Positions 6,278 to 14,761 of a DNA stretch of 51,390 nucleotides are shown here, one piece after another. The stretch spans positions 1-51,390 of the forward strand of contig CANRFC010000020.1 in the NCBI GenBank assembly GCA_947629795.1, written 5' to 3'. Positions within the stretch are counted from its first letter, which is position 1, and each line of letters opens with the position of its first letter. The stretch is from an uncultured Oscillospiraceae bacterium (lineage in GTDB: Bacteria > Bacillota > Clostridia > Oscillospirales > Oscillospiraceae). The position numbers were made by a program, and so were the translations under genes. Under the pieces are notes generated by a model. That model did not search any database. It had not been told where the DNA came from and saw only the letters and a program-made list of their open reading frames with translations.

Positions 6278-7969
6278 TTAGTGATGGATGAAAACGTCCC
6301 AGACATTGTAGTCGGGAACGTCATCGTAGATGGGAATGGAGCCGAGACGCCAGATGGATACGCCGGTTATGCCGAAAAGTCGGGCCAGATCCAACTTTTC
6401 CGTCACGCTCTGTCCGTCCTCGTACCAGAGGACGTAGCGCTCCCCCTCCTCAGTGGTGTAATGGAGGCAGGGGTTGCGGCTCTGCTCGTCCCACACCCGG
6501 ACCGAGTCGGGCTGGGTCAGCCGCTGGGATACCGTGGTGTGGCCGGGGTGGGAGATGGAGGTGTCCAGGAGGGCGCCGGTCTCGTCCACATGGAGGCCCA
6601 CGGTGCCGAAGGAGATGGCCAGGGCCACCTTGGACTTGTCCTGGACCCCGGTGGCGGGGTCCACCACGTGGCGGAGGGCCACGTAGATTTCGTCGATGGG
6701 GGTGAGGGGGGAGTAAGTATTTGTGGTGCCCACGTAGTACTCGGGGACCGAGGTCCACTGGTAGCTGTGGGCCATGAGGATCACCTTGTCGCAGACCTCC
6801 CCGATGGCGCGGTAGTCGTAGCCGCCGTAATACTTGTCGGCGGGAACGGCGGCGTAGAGGAGCTTGTCCGCCGGCAGGGCGGCGCGCAGGGCGGTCAGGA
6901 AGGCGGAGAACTCCCCCCGGCGCTTGCTCCCCAGGCCCTCGAAGTCCACGGTGAGGCCGGTGTAGGGCCCGGTGGCCTCCACCAACTGGGCGATGAGATC
7001 AGACTGGAGCCCGGCGTCAAAGACCCCGGCCAGGTTGGGGGCGGAGGAATAGATGCACAGGTTATAGACCTTGCCCCCGGTCTCCAGGCGGCCCAGGACC
7101 TCCTCGGCCCCCTGGGGGCGGAGCCAGTCGTTGCCGCCCTCGGCGGTCTGGTTCACGGTGACGGCGGGGAGGGCGGGCTCTGCCTCGCTGAGGTCCAGGG
7201 CCACGTCGCTGCCGGGGGTGAACTCCACCCGGCCCCAGCCCATGCTCACTGCGTCCATTTCATCGGTGCAGCCGATCTGGGAATAGGAGGACACGGCGTA
7301 GAAGCCGTGGAGCCAGTCGGTCTTCAGGTGGAGACGCTCATAGCACCGCACCAGCATGGCGGCGCACTGCTCCCGGGGGGCGGAGTCGTCGGGGAGAAAG
7401 CGCAGTTCATTCCCTGAGGGCACGCCGTTGATGATGCCGAAGTCATAGGCCATGGCGATGGCCCCCCGGTCTTCGGTCACGTCGGGAAAGGGGAGGTCCA
7501 CATCCTCCAGCTCGGCGGCCAGGTCGCCGTACCCCAGGGAGCGGACCAGCATGACGGCCATCTCCGAGCGGGTGATGTAGTCGTCGGGGCGGAAGGCGCC
7601 GGCGCAGTCAAAGGCGCCGTGGCGGGCGGCGGCGTAGATGGAGGACCTGGCCCAGTGGGAATTCACGTCGGAGAGGGTCTCGTCAGGGGCCGCTTCGGGC
7701 TCCCAGCCGAAGAGCCGGCACAGGACGGTGGCGAACTGGGCCCGGGTCATATTCTCCCCCACGCCGAAGCGGCCGTCGGGGTAGCCCTGCATCAGGCCGT
7801 AGTCGCCGGCCTTTTCAATGACCTCACGGGCCCAGGTGGCGTCGGTGTCGGTATAGGCGCAGGCGGCGGGGGAGAAGGTGAGGGTGAGGAGCAGAGAGAG
7901 GAGGAGGGGGACGGCCCGGCGCTTCAGGACCGACTTCTTTCTGCGGCGGGGAGAGGGGAAACGGGACAT
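6278..7969 (-). CDS. Secreted SLH-domain glycoside hydrolase family 18-like protein
   Basis: Exported cell-wall protein of 563 residues. A long basic N-terminus (RRRKKSVLKRR) leads to a signal peptide PLLLSLLLTLTFSPAACA ending near 38. Three SLH repeats follow (about 40-88, 99-145 and 162-208), which anchor proteins to secondary cell-wall polymer. Residues from about 220 to the end form a GH18-like barrel with GLTVDFEGLG (338-347) as the catalytic strand: the acidic pair D-x-E is present but the full DxxDxDxE motif is not, as in the YaaH/LysM-type spore or wall hydrolases. Likely peptidoglycan or chitin-type substrate, unproven. The ATG at 7969 has AGGAGG 7 nt upstream; an upstream extension to 8188 has no ribosome binding site and crosses the promoter at 8045-8073. 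Confidence 0.93.
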   Translation of the reverse strand: MSRFPSPRRRKKSVLKRRAVPLLLSLLLTLTFSPAACAYTDTDATWAREVIEKAGDYGLMQGYPDGRFGVGENMTRAQFATVLCRLFGWEPEAAPDETLSDVNSHWARSSIYAAARHGAFDCAGAFRPDDYITRSEMAVMLVRSLGYGDLAAELEDVDLPFPDVTEDRGAIAMAYDFGIINGVPSGNELRFLPDDSAPREQCAAMLVRCYERLHLKTDWLHGFYAVSSYSQIGCTDEMDAVSMGWGRVEFTPGSDVALDLSEAEPALPAVTVNQTAEGGNDWLRPQGAEEVLGRLETGGKVYNLCIYSSAPNLAGVFDAGLQSDLIAQLVEATGPYTGLTVDFEGLGSKRRGEFSAFLTALRAALPADKLLYAAVPADKYYGGYDYRAIGEVCDKVILMAHSYQWTSVPEYYVGTTNTYSPLTPIDEIYVALRHVVDPATGVQDKSKVALAISFGTVGLHVDETGALLDTSISHPGHTTVSQRLTQPDSVRVWDEQSRNPCLHYTTEEGERYVLWYEDGQSVTEKLDLARLFGITGVSIWRLGSIPIYDDVPDYNVWDVFIHH

Positions 7970-8044
7970 GAGAGCCTCCTTTAATATGTATGGCGAGAGG
8001 GGCGGCCGGAGGGCAAAAAAGGGCTCCGGCGCGGTTTCGTTTGC

Positions 8045-8073
8045 AGTATAGCACAGGAAATCGGGAAACACAA
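8045..8073 (-). promoter_or_regulatory. Promoter of the SLH/GH18-YitT unit
   Basis: Minus strand TTGTGT (8073-8068), 17-bp spacer, TATACT (8050-8045). The 5' UTR of about 70 nt contains a hairpin with arms CCGGAG and CTCCGG. Confidence 0.75.
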
Positions 8074-8160
8074 CGGCAAAAAGGAGGAAAAGAACGGGAT
8101 ATCGGCAAGTTGTACAAAAGTGAGGAAAGAAGGCCCTTGCGCTTTCGGATGCAATAAGAC

Positions 8161-8189
8161 TTGCATTTTTCCCCTGTAACCTGTACAAT
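8161..8189 (+). promoter_or_regulatory. Promoter of xpt
   Basis: TTGCAT (8161-8166), 17-bp spacer, TACAAT (8184-8189). Transcription would begin near 8196, only about 25 nt before the xpt start, which leaves no room for a purine riboswitch in front of xpt, unlike Bacillus subtilis. Confidence 0.75.
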
Positions 8190-8220
8190 GAAAACAGAAA
8201 GAGAGACGGGAGGGCGGTCT

Positions 8221-8796
8221 ATGAAGCTGTTGGAGGAGCGCATCCGCAAGGATGGCAAGATCCGGGGCGGAGGCACCGTACTGAAGGTAGGCAGCTTTCT
8301 CAACCACCAGATCGACGTGGATCTCTACAATGAGATCGGCAAGGAGTTCTTCCGGCTCTTCGGCCAGGACGGAGTCACCAAGATCCTGACCATCGAGGCC
8401 AGCGGCATTGGTATCGCCTGCATCGCCGGACAGTATTTCCACGTGCCGGTGATCTTCGCCAAGAAGTCCAAGACCAAGAATATCGACGGCGAGGTCTATA
8501 CCGCCAGCGTGCAGTCCTTCACCCACGCCAACATCTACACCATCATGGTGGAGAAGGAGTTCATCCAGCCCCAGGACCGGGTGCTCCTCATCGACGACTT
8601 CCTGGCCAACGGCGCCGCTCTGGATGGGCTCATCCAGGTGGTGGACCAGGCGGGGGCCACCCTGGTGGGGGCCGGCGTGTGCGTGGAAAAGGCCTTCCAG
8701 CCCGGCGGGGAGCGCATCCGCTCCCGGGGGGTGCGGGTAGAGGCCCTGGCCCGGGTGGCCAGTATGAGCGAAGAGGAAGGCGTGACCTTCTGCTGA
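8221..8796 (+). CDS. xpt: Xanthine phosphoribosyltransferase
   Basis: Cytoplasmic type I phosphoribosyltransferase that joins xanthine to PRPP to give XMP (purine salvage). The 191-residue protein follows Bacillus Xpt closely along its length: KVGSFLNHQID (22-32), ITIEASGIG-like region at 57-65, ARKH-equivalent FAKKSK, TASVQSFT, and the PRPP-binding loop VLLIDDFLANGAA (121-133). The ATG at 8221 has GGGAGGG about 8 nt upstream. It precedes a structured leader and a nucleoside-type ABC transporter on the same strand and may be cotranscribed with them. Confidence 0.95.
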   Translation: MKLLEERIRKDGKIRGGGTVLKVGSFLNHQIDVDLYNEIGKEFFRLFGQDGVTKILTIEASGIGIACIAGQYFHVPVIFAKKSKTKNIDGEVYTASVQSFTHANIYTIMVEKEFIQPQDRVLLIDDFLANGAALDGLIQVVDQAGATLVGAGVCVEKAFQPGGERIRSRGVRVEALARVASMSEEEGVTFC

Positions 8797-8810
8797 GAAA
8801 AGCCAGGACG

Positions 8811-8977
8811 AAACCGGACAGCCCCAGGGTCCGGCTTTGAGAACAATGGGGGTCCCCGGCGCAAAGACGCACGGGGAAAGGAACCGGGATCAGACCCGGC
8901 AACGTGCTGCCACAGGCGTGTAAGACGTGATGAGTGGATTTTGGGATAAGGAGTACAGGGAAACTGGGCTCCTTTTT
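8811..8977 (+). ncRNA. Structured leader RNA of unknown class ending in a terminator (candidate riboswitch)
   Basis: The 264 bp between xpt and the transporter lipoprotein gene hold a dense series of stems. H1: AAACCGGAC (8811-8819) with GTCCGGCTTT (8829-8838). H2: CCCCG-GCG (8854-8861) with CGC-A-CGGGG (8868-8876), loop CAAAGA. H3: CCGGG (8884-8888) with CCCGG (8895-8899), loop ATCAGA. A conserved-looking single-stranded tract GTGCTGCCACAGGCG then GTAAGACGTGATGAG follows, and an intrinsic terminator (8948-8977) closes it. This is the layout of an aptamer plus expression platform. It does not show the purine, TPP, SAM, glycine, lysine or guanidine core sequences I know; short stretches recall cobalamin and c-di-GMP-I motifs but neither fits overall. 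Confidence 0.55.
8948..8977 (+). terminator. Attenuator terminator upstream of the nucleoside transporter
   Basis: AAGGAG (8948-8953) and CTCCTT (8969-8974) enclose an inner CAG/CTG pair and a GGAAA loop, followed by TTT (run of five T at 8973-8977). It lies 90 bp before the lipoprotein start, so readthrough would be needed for expression unless a promoter lies inside 8978-9050; I see no good one there. Confidence 0.75.
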
Positions 8978-9066
8978 CTCGTTTCCGAAAACACCGGCAA
9001 AGCGCCGTTTTCATATAAAGGATTATGAGGAAAGAAACCGAAACAACTTTTTAGGAGGAAATGAGC

Positions 9067-10347
9067 ATGAAAAAGAGAACCCTGTCCCTGCTGCTGGCAG
9101 GAGCCCTGACCCTGTCCCTGGCGGCCTGCGGAGGCGGCGCCGCCGAGAGCAAGGCCCCCGAGGAGAGCAAGGCCGTGGAGAGCGCCGCCCCCGCCGAGAG
9201 CCAGGCTCCCGCTGAGTCCGCCGCTCCCGAGAGCAAGAGCGTGAAGGTGGGCCTCATTTGCATCGGCGACGAGAACGACCAGGGCTACACCTACAACTTC
9301 ATCCGGGGCAAGGAGGCCGCCACCGATGCCCTGGCCGCCGAGGGCATCAATGTGGAGTGGGTGGTCAAGTACAACATCGGCGAGGACTCCTCCTGCGAGG
9401 ACGCCAACATCGAGTGCGCCGAGGAGGGCTGCCAGCTGGTCATCAACAACTCCTACGGCTTTGAGCCCTTTATGCTTAAGGTGGTGGACGACTATCCCGA
9501 GGTGGAGTTCGTGGGCTGCACCAACCAGGGCTCCTGGAACGACGGGAAGGACAACACCCACAACGCCTTCGCCAACATCTATGAGGGCCGCTACCTGGCC
9601 GGCGTGGCCGGCGGCATGAAGCTCCAGCAGATGATCGACGCCGGGGAGATCACCGCCGAAGAGGCCGTCATCGGCTATGTGGGCGCCTTCCCCTACGCCG
9701 AGGTCATTTCGGGCTACACCGCCTTCTTCCTGGGCGCCCGCAGCGTGTGCCCCAGCGTGACCATGAAAGTCAAGTACGTCAACTCCTGGTCCAACGCCAC
9801 CGAGGAGTCCAACGCCGCCATCGCTCTGGCTGACGAGGGCTGCAAGCTCATCTCTCAGCACTCCGACAACACCACTCCCGCCACCGCCGCCGAGAGCAAG
9901 GGCGTGTTCCACTGCGGCTACAACAACGACATGACCGGCATCGCCCCCAAGGCCAGCCTGCTCTCCTGCCGCATCGACTGGGCCCCCTACTTTACGTACA
10001 TCATCAAGGCCGTGGCCAACGGTGAGAGCTTCGATCAGGACTGGACCGGCGGCTACGGCGACAACGCCATCGTGGTCACCGACCTCAACGAGGCCATTGC
10101 CGCTCCCGGCACCGCCGAGAAGATGGCCGAGGTGGAGAAGGGCCTGGCCGACGGCTCCATCCAGGTCTTCGACACCAAGACCTTCACCGTGGGCGGCGCT
10201 GAGCTCACCCAGGCCTTCGCCCTGGACACCGACGGGGACTTTGCCCCCGACTCCGAGGAGGCCGTGTTCGACGGCGCCTATCACGAGTCCTACTATCAGT
10301 CCGCTCCCTACTTTGCCATGATCATCGACGGCATCACCGAGGAGTAA
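9067..10347 (+). CDS. BMP-family ABC transporter substrate-binding lipoprotein (nucleoside/purine type)
   Basis: Extracytoplasmic receptor of a nucleoside ABC transporter. The 426-residue product has a lipoprotein signal with lipobox LSLAAC (Cys21), a low-complexity Ala/Glu/Ser/Pro linker at about 22-58, and a BMP (PnrA/Med-like) domain from about 60 to the end, with VGLICIGDENDQGYTYNF at the start, as in periplasmic-type nucleoside binders. I place the start at the second ATG (9067), which is 8 nt from the AGGAGG at 9053-9058; the ATG at 9061 is only 2 nt from it. Four genes (this, ATPase, two permeases) follow the order of the B. subtilis nupNOPQ type system. Members bind nucleosides or purines; the context with xpt and xdh favours purine nucleosides or xanthine-like bases. 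Confidence 0.93.
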   Translation: MKKRTLSLLLAGALTLSLAACGGGAAESKAPEESKAVESAAPAESQAPAESAAPESKSVKVGLICIGDENDQGYTYNFIRGKEAATDALAAEGINVEWVVKYNIGEDSSCEDANIECAEEGCQLVINNSYGFEPFMLKVVDDYPEVEFVGCTNQGSWNDGKDNTHNAFANIYEGRYLAGVAGGMKLQQMIDAGEITAEEAVIGYVGAFPYAEVISGYTAFFLGARSVCPSVTMKVKYVNSWSNATEESNAAIALADEGCKLISQHSDNTTPATAAESKGVFHCGYNNDMTGIAPKASLLSCRIDWAPYFTYIIKAVANGESFDQDWTGGYGDNAIVVTDLNEAIAAPGTAEKMAEVEKGLADGSIQVFDTKTFTVGGAELTQAFALDTDGDFAPDSEEAVFDGAYHESYYQSAPYFAMIIDGITEE

Positions 10348-10360
10348 GAGGAAAGTTCGA

Positions 10361-10396
10361 GGCGGGTCCCGGCGCACAACTGGGACCCGCCTTTTT
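10361..10396 (+). terminator. Terminator after the BMP lipoprotein gene
   Basis: Arms GGCGGGTCCC (10361-10370) and GGGACCCGCC (10382-10391) with an 11-nt loop and five T. Partial termination here would give excess binding protein over the ATPase and permeases, a common design. Confidence 0.92.
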
Positions 10397-10476
10397 CCCT
10401 TTCTTGGTACCCGGGCGCCTGCCCGCGCCCAGCTACGAGGAAAGGGCAGCCGCGACCATATGAAAGAGGTGAGAGG

Positions 10477-12054
10477 ATGGACAATACCTGTGCGATCCGG
10501 CTCAAGGGCCTGACCAAGCGCTTCGGTTCGGTGGTGGCCAACGACGGCATCGACCTGGAGCTCCGCCGGGGGGAGATCCTGGCCCTCCTGGGGGAGAACG
10601 GCAGCGGGAAGACCACCCTGATGAACATGATCTCGGGCATCTACTTTCCCGACGAGGGCCACATCTATGTGGGCGAGCGGGAGGTCACCATCCGCTCCCC
10701 CAAGGACGCCTTCGATCTGGGCATCGGCATGATCCACCAGCACTACAAGTTGGTGGACGTGTTCACCGCCGCCGAGAACATCGTTTTGGGCCTGGGGGAG
10801 AAGGGAAAGTTCGACAAGCGGGCCATCGCCCGGCGGGTGCGGGAGATCAGCCAGAAGTACGGCTTTGACATCGACCCGGACAAGAAGGTCTACGACATGT
10901 CGGTGTCGGAAAAGCAGACGGTGGAGATCGTGAAGGTCCTCTACCGGGGGGCCGAGATCCTCATCCTGGATGAGCCCACCGCCGTGCTCACCCCCCAGGA
11001 GACCGACAAGCTCTTCGCCGTGCTGCGGAACATGAAGGCCGACGGCAAGGCCATCGTCATCATCACCCACAAGCTCCACGAGGTGCTGGACATCTCCGAC
11101 AAGGTGGCGGTGCTGCGCAAGGGCAAGTACATCGGCACGGTGAACACCGCCGACACCAACGCCCAGGCTCTCACCGAGATGATGGTGGGCCACGCGGTGA
11201 GCCTGAACATCGACCGGCCCATGGCGAAATACCACGACCCCCGGCTGGAGGTCAAGTCCCTGACCGTGGTGAACAAGGAGGGGGTCACCGCCCTGAAAGA
11301 CGTGTCCTTCCTGGCCCGGGGTGGGGAGATCCTGGGCATCGCCGGGGTGGCCGGCTCAGGCCAGAAGGAGCTTCTGGAGGCCATCGCCGGCCTGGACAAG
11401 GGCACCGGCAGCGTGCTCTACTACCCGCCCCACCCCAACTCCGACATCGCCGGCCAGCACGTGCCGGTGGACGTCAACGGGGAGGAGCTCCTGGGCAAGA
11501 CCCCGGCCCAGATCCAGCGCATCGGGGTCTCCCTGGCCTTCGTCCCCGAGGACCGGCTGGGCATGGGTCTGGTGGCCGGCATGGACATGGTGGACAACAT
11601 GATGCTCAAGACCTACCGCCGGGGGAAGGGCCCCTTCGTGGACCGCAAGCCTCCCAAGGACCTGGCCGACGAGCTCATCGACCGGCTGGAGATCGTCACC
11701 CCCGGCACCGCCACCCCGGTGCGCCGGCTCTCCGGCGGCAATGTGCAGAAGGTGCTGGTGGGCCGGGAGATCGCCTCCTCCCCCACGGTGCTGATGACGG
11801 CCTATCCCGTGCGGGGCCTGGACATCAACTCCTCCTATACCATCTACCGCCTGCTCAACGAGCAGAAGATGAAGGGGGTGGCGGTCATCCTGGTGGGGGA
11901 GGACCTGGACGTGCTGCTGGAGCTGTGCGACCGCATCCTCATCCTCTGCGGCGGCCAGGTCTCGGGGATCGTGGACGCCCGCACCGCCACCAAGGAGCAG
12001 ATCGGACTCTATATGACCCACGTGGGTGGGGGAGAGGGGGCTGACAAGGCATGA
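10477..12054 (+). CDS. Nucleoside ABC transporter, double ATP-binding protein
   Basis: Cytoplasmic energiser of the BMP-type importer, 525 residues with two ABC domains in one chain as in NupO/YufO. Domain 1 (about 6-240): Walker A GENGSGKTT (39-47), Q-loop MIHQHYKLVDVFTAAEN, signature MSVSEKQTVEI (a degenerate LSGGQ), Walker B ILILDEPTAVLTPQE. Domain 2 (about 255-510): degenerate Walker A GVAGSGQKELLEA, canonical LSGGNVQKVLVGREI, and VLMTAYPVRGLD in place of Walker B. This asymmetry is usual for the family. The ATG at 10477 has AGAGGTGA upstream. It overlaps the next gene by 4 bp (ATGA). Confidence 0.95.
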   Translation: MDNTCAIRLKGLTKRFGSVVANDGIDLELRRGEILALLGENGSGKTTLMNMISGIYFPDEGHIYVGEREVTIRSPKDAFDLGIGMIHQHYKLVDVFTAAENIVLGLGEKGKFDKRAIARRVREISQKYGFDIDPDKKVYDMSVSEKQTVEIVKVLYRGAEILILDEPTAVLTPQETDKLFAVLRNMKADGKAIVIITHKLHEVLDISDKVAVLRKGKYIGTVNTADTNAQALTEMMVGHAVSLNIDRPMAKYHDPRLEVKSLTVVNKEGVTALKDVSFLARGGEILGIAGVAGSGQKELLEAIAGLDKGTGSVLYYPPHPNSDIAGQHVPVDVNGEELLGKTPAQIQRIGVSLAFVPEDRLGMGLVAGMDMVDNMMLKTYRRGKGPFVDRKPPKDLADELIDRLEIVTPGTATPVRRLSGGNVQKVLVGREIASSPTVLMTAYPVRGLDINSSYTIYRLLNEQKMKGVAVILVGEDLDVLLELCDRILILCGGQVSGIVDARTATKEQIGLYMTHVGGGEGADKA

Positions 12055-13166
12055 CGGGCAAGAAGACACCTCTCATCCGCCTGGCAAAGCGGGACGCCAT
12101 GCCCTCCTGGCAGCGGTGGGCCATCCGCCTGGCCGCCATCGTCCTGGCCCTGCTGGTGGGCGGCGTGGTCATGGCCGCCGTCATCTCCCCGGACAACGGG
12201 AACTTCTTCCGGCGCTTTATCGGGGCCTACGCCACCGTGCTGGACGGCGCCCTGGGCAAGAAGACCGCCATCCGCCAGACGGTGAAGAACTTCATCCCCT
12301 TGCTGGGCACCGCCCTGGCCATCGCCCCTTGCTTCAAGATGCGGTTCTGGAACATCGGCGCCGAGGGCCAGATCACCGCCGGGGCCGTGTGCGCCACCTA
12401 CTTCGCTCTCTTCTGGGCCGACAAGCTCCCCCAGGTGCCTCTGCTGCTGATCATGGCGGCGGCCGGCGCCCTGGGGGGCGGGCTGTGGGCCCTGGTGCCT
12501 GCCTTCTTCAAGGCCAGGTGGGGCACCAACGAGACCCTGTTCACCCTGATGATGAACTACATCGTCATCGGCTTTGTCAAATGGCTCCAGGGCGGCCCCT
12601 GGGAGAAGCAGCCCAAGGGCAGCCAGCAGATCGCCCAGTTCGCCGAAAACGCCTGCCTGCCCAAGGTGGCGGGGGTCTACTGCGGCTGGATCGTGGTGTT
12701 GGTGCTCATGGTGGTCATGTTCCTCTATATGAAGTACACCAAACAGGGCTATGAGATCGCCGTGGTGGGGGAGTCGGAGCGCACCGCCCGCTACGCCGGC
12801 ATGAACGTGGGAAAGATCGTCATGCGCACCATGTTCCTCTCGGGCGCCATCGCCGGCATCGTGGGCTTCCTGCTGGTGTCCGGCGCCAACAACACCCTCT
12901 ACGACGGGGTGGCCGACGGGGCGGGCTTCACCGCCATCACCGTGGCCTGGCTCTCCCAGCTCAACCCTTTCGGCATGGCGGGGATCTCGGCCATGCTGGC
13001 GGTGCTGGAGAAGGGCTCCGACACCCTCCAGACCCGGATGGCGGTGCCGGTGGCCATCTCCGACGTGATCACCGGCGTGCTCCTGTTCTTCATGCTGGGG
13101 TGCGAGTTCTTTATCCGCTACAAGGTCATCTTCCGGGGTCGTGAGGAGAAGGAGGGGACGAAATGA
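12051..13166 (+). CDS. Nucleoside ABC transporter permease 1
   Basis: Integral membrane subunit of the BMP-type importer (BPD_transp_2 family), 371 residues. After a basic cytoplasmic N-terminus, hydrophobic segments begin near 24-45 (WAIRLAAIVLALLVGGVVMA). The family signature FWNIGAEGQITAGAVCATYF is near 98-117, and GESERTARYAGMNVGK near 240-255 is the cytoplasmic loop that meets the ATPase. Start ATG overlaps the ATPase stop by 4 bp; its own stop overlaps the next start by 4 bp, so the three genes are translationally coupled. Confidence 0.93.
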   Translation: MTGKKTPLIRLAKRDAMPSWQRWAIRLAAIVLALLVGGVVMAAVISPDNGNFFRRFIGAYATVLDGALGKKTAIRQTVKNFIPLLGTALAIAPCFKMRFWNIGAEGQITAGAVCATYFALFWADKLPQVPLLLIMAAAGALGGGLWALVPAFFKARWGTNETLFTLMMNYIVIGFVKWLQGGPWEKQPKGSQQIAQFAENACLPKVAGVYCGWIVVLVLMVVMFLYMKYTKQGYEIAVVGESERTARYAGMNVGKIVMRTMFLSGAIAGIVGFLLVSGANNTLYDGVADGAGFTAITVAWLSQLNPFGMAGISAMLAVLEKGSDTLQTRMAVPVAISDVITGVLLFFMLGCEFFIRYKVIFRGREEKEGTK

Positions 13167-14146
13167 ACGGGATCCTGAAGCTCATTGTGGCCGCCATCTT
13201 CAACGGCACCCCCCTCCTCTACGGTACGGTGGGGGAGGTCCTCACCGAGAAGTCGGGCAACCTGAACCTGGGCGTGGAGGGCATGATGTACATGGGCGGG
13301 GCCCTGGGCCTGGGTGCGGCCTTCTATTACGAAAAGGCGGTCGGCGCCGCCGCCTCGGGGCCGGTGGCCGTGGCCCTGGCCATCCTCTTCGCCTTCCTGG
13401 CGGGGGCGGCGGGGGCCCTGATCTTCTCCTTCCTCACGGTCTCCCTCCGGGCCAACCAGAACGTCACCGGCCTGGCACTGACCATTTTCGGCACCGGCGT
13501 GGGCCAGTTCCTGGGGGAGTACATGCGGGTGCGGGAACAGGGCTACGTGGCGGTGAGCAACAGCCTGAAGGCCGCCTTCCAGCTCTCCCCCTTCCCCCGG
13601 TTCCTCCAGGACCTGCCGGTGCTGGGACAGCTCCTCTTCGGCTATAACATCTTCGTCTACCTGGGCATCGCCATCGCCCTGGTCATGGCCTGGTTCCTGG
13701 GCCGGACCCGGGCGGGGCTCCAGCTCCGGGCGGTGGGGGAGTCCCCCGCCACCGCCGACGCGGCGGGTATCAACGTCACCAGGTACAAGTACCTGGCCAC
13801 CGTCATCGGCGGCGGCATCTCGGCCATCGGCGGCATGGTGTACATCATGACGGTGGCCGGGGCGGTGTGGAATCACGAGGGCCTCTCCGGTGAGGGCTGG
13901 CTGGCGGTGGCGCTGGTCATCTTCTGCCTGTGGACCCCCCTCCGGGCCCTGTGGGGCTCCGCCCTCTTCGGCGGGCTCATGGTGCTCTACCTCTACCTGC
14001 CCCTGTCCTTCATTCCCGGCCAGCTCTACAAGATCCTGCCCTACGTGGTCACCGTGGTGGTGCTGGTAGCGGTCTCCCTGCGGCAGAAGCGGGAGAACCA
14101 GCCCCCCGAGAGCCTGGGCAGCGCCTACTTCCGGGAAGAGCGCTGA
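13163..14146 (+). CDS. Nucleoside ABC transporter permease 2
   Basis: Second membrane subunit, 327 residues, same family as the preceding protein (NupQ-like). It opens with GTPLLYGTVGEVLTEKSGNLNLGVEGMM (given in order across about 15-42; the SGNLNLGVEG part is the family signature) and carries the ATPase-contact loop GESPATADAAGINV near 192-205. About eight to nine hydrophobic segments. The start overlaps the upstream stop by 4 bp. A strong bidirectional terminator follows 17 bp after the stop. Confidence 0.94.
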   Translation: MNGILKLIVAAIFNGTPLLYGTVGEVLTEKSGNLNLGVEGMMYMGGALGLGAAFYYEKAVGAAASGPVAVALAILFAFLAGAAGALIFSFLTVSLRANQNVTGLALTIFGTGVGQFLGEYMRVREQGYVAVSNSLKAAFQLSPFPRFLQDLPVLGQLLFGYNIFVYLGIAIALVMAWFLGRTRAGLQLRAVGESPATADAAGINVTRYKYLATVIGGGISAIGGMVYIMTVAGAVWNHEGLSGEGWLAVALVIFCLWTPLRALWGSALFGGLMVLYLYLPLSFIPGQLYKILPYVVTVVVLVAVSLRQKRENQPPESLGSAYFREER

Positions 14147-14163
14147 GGCTTTCCAAAAACGAC

Positions 14164-14200
14164 AAATCGCCCGGTATCCAAGGGATACCGGGCGATTTTT
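14164..14200. terminator. Bidirectional terminator between the nucleoside transporter and mocA-like gene
   Basis: A 16-bp perfect stem: AAATCGCCCGGTATCC (14164-14179) and its complement at 14183-14198, three-nt loop, T tail on the plus strand and A tail on the other side. The inner arm CCCGGTATCC is the same as in the terminator at 35952-35977. Confidence 0.95.
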
Positions 14201-14204
14201 GCGC

Positions 14205-14756
14205 TCAGGGGCGGTCCAGGTCGGCCAGCTCTCTGGCCGGGGCCTCCACCAGCAGGAGGTCCGACGGGTGGGCCTTGATGACCTTGCTGCCCCCCACGTC
14301 CCCGGTGAGGGCCAATAGCTCGCCGAAATATTTCCGGGGAAAGATACAGGGATTCCCCCGCTTTCCCCCGCATCCCAGGGCGCAGATGCGCTCCGGCTGA
14401 GCTCGCCAACCGGCGATCAGGCGCTCCACGCTCTCCCGGGTGAGCCAGGGCTGGTCGCACACGGCGAAGAGGACGGCGTCGGAGCCCTCGGCCACTGCCG
14501 CCAGTCCCAGCCTGACCGACAGGGACTGGCCCTCCTGGGGGTGGGGATTTTTCACCGGAATATAACGAGAATTTGCAGCATCTGCCAATATCTCGTCATA
14601 ACAGCTCACCACTGCCGCCCGGAAGAAGGATGGGGCGGGGAGGGCGGCGAAGGCCCGCCGATAGAGGGGGGCCCCCTCCACCGGGACCAGCAGTTTGTTG
14701 GAGCCGTACCGACTTCCCAGTCCCGCCGCCAAAAGCACCGCCGAGAGAGTGGGCAC
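14205..14756 (-). CDS. MocA-like molybdenum cofactor nucleotidyltransferase
   Basis: NTP transferase of 183 residues in the MobA/MocA (YgfJ) group, which attaches CMP or GMP to the molybdopterin cofactor in the cytoplasm; in selenium-dependent molybdenum hydroxylase systems this form accompanies YqeB, YqeC and XDH. Visible: the nucleotide-binding AVLLAAGLGSRYGSNKLL (6-23), QSLSVRLGL near 76-84, metal-binding VCDQPWLT near 98-105, and CGGKRGNPCIFPRKYF near 125-140. I start it at the GTG at 14756, which has GGAGGTGA about 5 nt upstream; the longer frame runs through the hydantoinase gene. Only 5 bp separate it from that gene, so they form one transcript. Nucleotide specificity cannot be read from sequence alone. 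Confidence 0.9.
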   Translation of the reverse strand: MPTLSAVLLAAGLGSRYGSNKLLVPVEGAPLYRRAFAALPAPSFFRAAVVSCYDEILADAANSRYIPVKNPHPQEGQSLSVRLGLAAVAEGSDAVLFAVCDQPWLTRESVERLIAGWRAQPERICALGCGGKRGNPCIFPRKYFGELLALTGDVGGSKVIKAHPSDLLLVEAPARELADLDRP

Positions 14757-14761
14757 AGACC

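Noticed and set aside
7970-8188. N-terminal extension of the SLH/GH18 protein to 8188
   Set aside because: It would cross a good promoter (8045-8073), lacks a ribosome binding site and precedes a clear signal peptide with an AGGAGG-supported ATG at 7969.
8797-9066. Cobalamin, c-di-GMP-I, SAM-I or purine riboswitch call for the leader
   Set aside because: Only short stretches match each class; the order and the remaining conserved elements do not fit, so I left the class open.
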